Assembly: GCA_036402115.1 (NCBI GenBank)
Contig: DASWTM010000119.1
Location: 1 to 10,269 of the forward strand
Length of the DNA stretch: 10,269 bases
DNA from: Chryseosolibacter sp036402115
GTDB lineage: Bacteria > Bacteroidota > Bacteroidia > Cytophagales > Cyclobacteriaceae
Reading direction: 5' to 3'
Part shown: piece by piece, positions 7,140 through 10,269 of the stretch
Layout: the number at the start of each line of letters is the position of its first letter
Position numbering within the stretch: position 1 is the stretch's first letter
Position numbers and translations under genes: made by a program
Notes under the pieces: model-generated
The model's input: only the letters and a program-made list of their open reading frames with translations
Told to the model about the DNA's origin: nothing
Database searches by the model: none

Positions 7140-7904
7140 ATGAACGCAGTCAAAGTATCGGTTGTCATCATCACGTTCAATGAACAGGAAAACATTGAAG
7201 ACTGTCTGAAGTCTGTTTTAAAAGTTGCCGATGAGATTGTGGTGGTGGATAGCTTCTCAACGGACCAAACCCGAGCCATCTGCGAGAAATTCCCAGTGCG
7301 ATTTATTCTGAATCCCTTTGTCGGTCATATCCAGCAGAAGAATTTTGCTATGCAACAGGCAACACATGACGTTGTGCTCTCGCTTGATGCGGATGAGCGT
7401 TTGGATGCGCGGCTAATAAATGAAGTGCTCACGCTTAAGTCGAATTTTGCTGCCGGTGGATATCGCGTGAATCGGTTAAATAACTATTGCGGAAAATTTG
7501 TTCACTATGGTGAATGGAACCCTGATTGGAAAATTCGCCTGTGGGATAGGCGGAAAGGCCAATGGGGTGGTGAAAATCCGCACGACAAGGTTATTATGAA
7601 GGAAGGGAATACAGTGAAAAAATTGAAAGGCCGATTACTTCACTTCACCTATCGAAATCCGACAGATCATTTCCTTCAAATGCACAAGTTTTCAGAAATC
7701 GCTGCAAATGAAGCTTTCAAGAAAGGCAAGCGGACAAACTTCCTCATCCATCAGATCCTTTATCCTTTTTTTATTTTTATAAAAGTATATTTTTTGAAGC
7801 TTGGATTTTTGGATGGAGCAACAGGATTTATTCTTGCGCTTCATGGTGCCTATTATCGATTCCTTAAGTATACGAAACTCCGCTATTTGAACTCAAAGAG
7901 ATAA
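7140..7904 (+). CDS. WaaE-like GT2 glycosyltransferase, LPS/LOS core type
   Basis: A 254-residue GT2 protein resembling the WaaE/KdtX group, which adds a hexose to the inner core of LPS. Features in order: VSVVIITFNEQENIEDCLKS (6-25), DEIVVVDSFSTDQT (31-44), QQKNFAMQQA (65-74), the DxD-type motif SLDADERLD (81-89), GEWNPDWKIRLWDRR (124-138) and ENPHDKV (145-151) with the conserved His, then LLHFTYRN (166-173). The C-terminal hydrophobic region (about 203-237, YPFFIFIKVYFLKLGF and GFILALHGAYY) probably forms membrane-associated helices. Its first 90 residues align without gaps to the partial gene at 9999, identical at about 53 positions by hand count, so the two are paralogues. The gene ends 16 bases before the stop codon of the convergent GT4 gene, with no terminator hairpin between them. 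Confidence 0.88.
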   Translation: MNAVKVSVVIITFNEQENIEDCLKSVLKVADEIVVVDSFSTDQTRAICEKFPVRFILNPFVGHIQQKNFAMQQATHDVVLSLDADERLDARLINEVLTLKSNFAAGGYRVNRLNNYCGKFVHYGEWNPDWKIRLWDRRKGQWGGENPHDKVIMKEGNTVKKLKGRLLHFTYRNPTDHFLQMHKFSEIAANEAFKKGKRTNFLIHQILYPFFIFIKVYFLKLGFLDGATGFILALHGAYYRFLKYTKLRYLNSKR

Positions 7905-7920
7905 AGGGCGCAGAATTCAA

Positions 7921-9036
7921 TTACTTCCCGGCCATCAATTCGGCATAAAGCTCCTGATACAAGTGATCATATTTTTTTGCAGTATCCTTTGTGTTAAAAT
8001 TTTTCATGATGTGCACGCGGGCCGCCTTACCATACTGCTTTGCGATATGAGGATTTTTCGAAAGAAATAACATTTTTTCGGCCAGCGCCTCAGGCGTCTT
8101 GCTGGGAACGACAAGGCCGGAAACCCCATTTTCCACCAGGCCGACATTGCCGGGGATATCCGTGATCAACGGACACACTTCCAGTGACATTGCTTCAATG
8201 ACCGCTTTTGTTATCGCTTCACCTTTGATGGATGCAAGCACAAATGCATCGGCTGATTTCACCACTTCAAGAATGTCTTTTCGATGTCCTAGCAGGTGAA
8301 TGCGGTCTCGCATCGGACTTTCTTCAATTAGCTTTTTGAATTCAGGCGTGCCCATGTCACTCCCTGCAAACATCAGATGAATGTTTGTATCCTTTGGCAG
8401 GAGATAGGTTGCGCGCAGAAGATATTTCACGCCTTTCATCCTGCGAATGTTTGCACCACAGACAAATACGAACGAGTTCTCTGGAATTCCAAACGATGCC
8501 TTGGTGTGCGCGACTACACCATCATACCACGATACATCGTGACCTTTATTGATGGTTACTGCTTTGTCCTTATTAAAGAGAAGATTTTTTCGAAAGATCT
8601 GACGGACCGCTTCAACGAGGCAAACAATTCTGTCAACTCTTGGGCTAAGGTACTTAACGTACATAATCGGGTCCAGCCAGCTAATGTTTCCTGTATAACC
8701 GCGATAAAGCACAACTTTGATCGGCACGCCCATCGCTGCCATGATCCCGTTCACCATCGCCTTATTGTTAAACAACTGCGCCACGTGATGCTTCCCTTCA
8801 AGCATTTCCTTTCTGATCGTGTGGACGTATTCCCAGCTGAATTTTTTCGTAGGGTAGAAGTCTACAACCTCAATGCCTGCTTCTCGGAATTTGTTCGCGT
8901 ACTCCGAGTCAGCCTGCGTCATCACCGTAATATTGTAGTTGCCAGTTTGCTGGAGTTGAAGCACTATTTCAGCTTCCGGTCGTACGATGACGGTAGCACC
9001 ATAGTCAGAAACAACAAGAAGGTTTATCTTTGCCAC
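7921..9036 (-). CDS. Glycosyltransferase, GT4 family, minus strand, GTG start
   Basis: A 371-residue GT-B fold GT4 protein on the strand opposite the other glycosyltransferases. The N-terminal half begins INLLVVSDYGATVIVRPEAE and includes LYRGYTGNISWLDP (110-123) and VDRIVCLVEAVRQIF (134-148). The donor-binding half shows CGANIRRMKGVKYLLRA (193-209), LMFAGSDMGTPEF (221-233), RIHLLGHRKDI (245-255), and an E-x7-E motif in KGEAITKAVIEAM (271-283; Glu273 and Glu281). The usual GFG after the first Glu is AIT here. The start is GTG at 9036-9034. The frame stays open upstream to about 9150 without an in-frame ATG, and GTG places the first strand correctly at the N-terminus; no Shine-Dalgarno is visible. 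It diverges from the FkbM gene and converges on the WaaE-like GT2. Donor and acceptor are unknown. Confidence 0.87.
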   Translation of the reverse strand: MAKINLLVVSDYGATVIVRPEAEIVLQLQQTGNYNITVMTQADSEYANKFREAGIEVVDFYPTKKFSWEYVHTIRKEMLEGKHHVAQLFNNKAMVNGIMAAMGVPIKVVLYRGYTGNISWLDPIMYVKYLSPRVDRIVCLVEAVRQIFRKNLLFNKDKAVTINKGHDVSWYDGVVAHTKASFGIPENSFVFVCGANIRRMKGVKYLLRATYLLPKDTNIHLMFAGSDMGTPEFKKLIEESPMRDRIHLLGHRKDILEVVKSADAFVLASIKGEAITKAVIEAMSLEVCPLITDIPGNVGLVENGVSGLVVPSKTPEALAEKMLFLSKNPHIAKQYGKAARVHIMKNFNTKDTAKKYDHLYQELYAELMAGK

Positions 9037-9096
9037 AACGAATTGATGAATGATATCCGCCCGCGAAATTAACCCGTATTTTGTAACAATAAACGG

Positions 9097-9127
9097 CTTG
9101 TCTGCTATAAATAAATCCCTATTTTTC
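9097..9127 (+). promoter_or_regulatory. Candidate promoter for the FkbM-type gene
   Basis: CTTG (9097-9100), 19 bases, then TATTTTTC (9120-9127) resembles the Bacteroidota promoter TTTG-N19-TAnnTTTG with one mismatch in each box. Transcription would begin near 9132, about 10 bases before the ATG at 9142. The -7 box lies in the centre of an AT-rich inverted repeat (9106-9142). Confidence 0.35.
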
Positions 9128-9142
9128 CCTGATTTATTGATA
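9106..9142. repeat. AT-rich inverted repeat spanning the -7 box and start codon
   Basis: AATAAATC (9110-9117) and GATTTATT (9131-9138) are perfect inverted arms around a 13-base spacer. After one mismatch the symmetry continues for three more pairs (9106-9108 with 9140-9142), reaching the first base of the FkbM ATG. The spacer holds the candidate -7 element. It could be an operator for a dimeric regulator of the divergent genes, but low complexity makes chance a serious alternative. Confidence 0.35.
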
Positions 9143-9945
9143 TGGGTTTTTTAAAGAATCAGTTTAAGAAAGCAGTTTTCAACATCAGCGCCAATTATGC
9201 CCCGTTGGTTAAAATGTTTTACAAGGCAACGTATAAGCCAAGAAAAGGAACGCTATCGGAGATACTTGACAAATTTTCCCGCGCCCACAAACCGGTCACT
9301 TTCCTGCAGGTTGGTGCGAATGATGGCTTCTATCATGACCCATTGCACAAGTTCATCCGCATGTACGGATGGAAAGGCGTGATGCTTGAACCTCAGCCCG
9401 CAGTCTTTAAAAATTTTCTCAGTAAGTTACATAAGAACACACCTGGCGTTCACGCCATCAACGCGGCACTATCGGATAAAGATGGAGAGCAAACCATGTT
9501 CAAAATTGCGTTTTCAGATTTGAGGTGGGCGACCGGCCTGACCTCGTTTCGCAAGGAGGCGCTCGAGAAGGCCATCGACTCAGGTCACGTTGGACGGATG
9601 GTCGCGCGCTATGGAGAGAAATTACCGGCAAGGAGGGAGGATTACATTGCTGAGGAAAAAATAATAAGCATTACCGCTGATACGCTGATTAAAAAGTATG
9701 ACTTGAAAAAGATTGATTGGGTTCAGATCGATGCAGAAGGGTTTGATTATGAGATCATCAAGTTGTTAAAGATCGAAACGACTCAACCGCGCGTTATCGT
9801 ATATGAAAAGTCTCACCTTTCTTCGGCTGACCAATCTGCGTGTATTGCCTTACTGGAGCGGAATGGCTACGCTGTTACGCACCTTGACGAAAACACGGTA
9901 GCGATGAAGAAGCCGCTCAACGAATTTGAATCGTTTTTCAAGTAA
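9142..9945 (+). CDS. FkbM-family SAM-dependent methyltransferase
   Basis: A 267-residue class I methyltransferase of the FkbM family, which transfers a methyl group from S-adenosylmethionine, typically to a hydroxyl of a sugar or polyketide. The core starts at about residue 52: TFLQVGANDGFYHDPLHKFI (53-72) contains the glycine-rich SAM loop VGANDG (57-62), GVMLEPQPAVFKNF (79-92) supplies the acidic residue at the end of strand 2 (Glu83), and NAALSDKDGEQTMF (107-120) is the third motif. IDWVQIDAEGFDYEII (191-206) is the hallmark FkbM motif, followed by RVIVYEKSHL (217-226). A basic N-terminal extension of about 50 residues (MGFLKNQFKKAVFN onward) has no recognised domain. In this context it is most likely an O-methyltransferase decorating a surface glycan or its lipid-linked precursor; the methylated position is unknown. 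Confidence 0.9.
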   Translation: MGFLKNQFKKAVFNISANYAPLVKMFYKATYKPRKGTLSEILDKFSRAHKPVTFLQVGANDGFYHDPLHKFIRMYGWKGVMLEPQPAVFKNFLSKLHKNTPGVHAINAALSDKDGEQTMFKIAFSDLRWATGLTSFRKEALEKAIDSGHVGRMVARYGEKLPARREDYIAEEKIISITADTLIKKYDLKKIDWVQIDAEGFDYEIIKLLKIETTQPRVIVYEKSHLSSADQSACIALLERNGYAVTHLDENTVAMKKPLNEFESFFK

Positions 9946-9998
9946 TTGAGACATCATATTTTTTTAAGATATTTGCCCGCTAAAGAATTCCTCTGCCT

Positions 9999-10269
9999 GT
10001 GAATCCAATCAAGATAAGTGCTACGATCATCTCTTTCAACGAAGAAAGAAAGATCGAGGCATGCCTTAAATCCTTGTTGGGTGTCGTGGACGAAATTATC
10101 GTAGTGGATTCGAACTCTACGGATGGCACGCAGGAGATTTGTATGCGCTACCCTGTTCGTTTCATCCGCCAATCGTTCCTGGGGTATGTTGATCAGAAAA
10201 ATTTTGCAGTGGCGCAGGCCTCATATGATCATATTGTTTCCCTTGATGCAGATGAACGACTGTCAGAAG
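9999..10269 (+). CDS. WaaE-like GT2 glycosyltransferase, truncated by right edge
   Basis: An open frame begins at GTG (9999-10001) and continues past the window end, showing 90 residues. An in-frame TAA at 9981-9983 limits the start to a short interval with no ATG, and GTG gives the normal N-terminus VNPIKISATIISFNEE. GT2 landmarks follow: VDEIIVVDSNSTDGT (30-44), DQKNFAVAQA (65-74) and the DxD-type SLDADERLSE (81-90). It aligns without gaps to residues 1-90 of the GT2 protein at 7140 with about 53 identities, so it is a paralogue, though the DNA is much more diverged than a recent copy would be. The role is probably another hexose transfer in LPS/LOS core or a related glycan. The gap from the FkbM stop is 53 bases with no terminator seen, so the two may be co-transcribed. 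Confidence 0.85.
   Translation, partial: MNPIKISATIISFNEERKIEACLKSLLGVVDEIIVVDSNSTDGTQEICMRYPVRFIRQSFLGYVDQKNFAVAQASYDHIVSLDADERLSE

Noticed and set aside
7764..7796. T-rich tract near the end of the WaaE-like GT2 gene, considered as a slippage or phase-variation site
   Set aside because: The longest run is about seven T and the frame continues normally; the composition is explained by Phe, Ile and Tyr codons of the membrane-associated region.
7905..7920. Possible bidirectional terminator between the convergent GT2 and GT4 genes
   Set aside because: The 16-base gap and its flanks show no inverted repeat with a T-run.
8377..9072. A 231-codon open frame on the plus strand lying across the minus-strand GT4 gene
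   Set aside because: Its product is rich in Cys, His and Val with no recognisable domain, and the opposite strand encodes a complete GT4 enzyme with conserved motifs. It is a shadow frame.
1..10269. CRISPR arrays, tRNA or rRNA genes, insertion sequences, attachment sites
   Set aside because: No spaced repeat series, no tRNA-like cloverleaf sequence, no transposase frame and no terminal inverted repeats with target duplications were seen on reading both strands.

Overview
The window looks like a chromosomal stretch from a member of the Bacteroidota, probably a Cytophagales-like lineage. The grounds are indirect: exported proteins with signal peptides ending in FGQ or FSQ, few Shine-Dalgarno sequences, several matches to the Bacteroidota promoter core TAnnTTTG, an outer-membrane protein ending in Phe, and glycosyltransferase types common in that phylum. 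No rRNA, tRNA, CRISPR array, insertion sequence or phage gene was seen.

Layout. (1) Positions 1-616, minus strand: the N-terminal 205 residues of an exported protein with a transglutaminase-like Cys/His motif, cut by the left edge. (2) 617-842: divergent intergenic region with a candidate promoter for the rightward genes. (3) 843-4399, plus strand: a tight operon of the L-serine dehydratase beta subunit (sdaAB), a TolC-family outer-membrane channel and a HlyD/MacA-type periplasmic adaptor, closed by a strong intrinsic terminator at 4401-4436. No inner-membrane pump is encoded with the channel and adaptor. (4) 4550-7904, plus strand: family I inorganic pyrophosphatase (ppa), a GT4 glycosyltransferase, a GT2 glycosyltransferase of a type common in Bacteroidota, and a WaaE-like GT2, separated by only 4-34 bases. 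(5) 7921-9036, minus strand: a second GT4 enzyme with a GTG start, convergent with the preceding gene. (6) 9142-9945, plus strand: an FkbM-family methyltransferase. (7) 9999 to the right edge: the first 90 residues of another WaaE-like GT2, a clear paralogue of the one at 7140.

Taken together, the right half (5098 to the end) is part of a cell-surface glycan locus, most likely for lipooligosaccharide/LPS core or a related surface polysaccharide: five glycosyltransferases and one probable sugar O-methyltransferase. The pyrophosphatase fits next to it, because activation of sugars to nucleotide-sugars releases pyrophosphate, but that link is inferred. The left half is an ordinary mix of amino-acid catabolism and efflux. 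I found no gene set that clearly amounts to a new system. The more unusual points are the orphan efflux pair coupled to sdaAB, the AT-rich dyad around the fkbM-type promoter, and the duplicated WaaE-like GT2 genes flanking a gene of opposite orientation.
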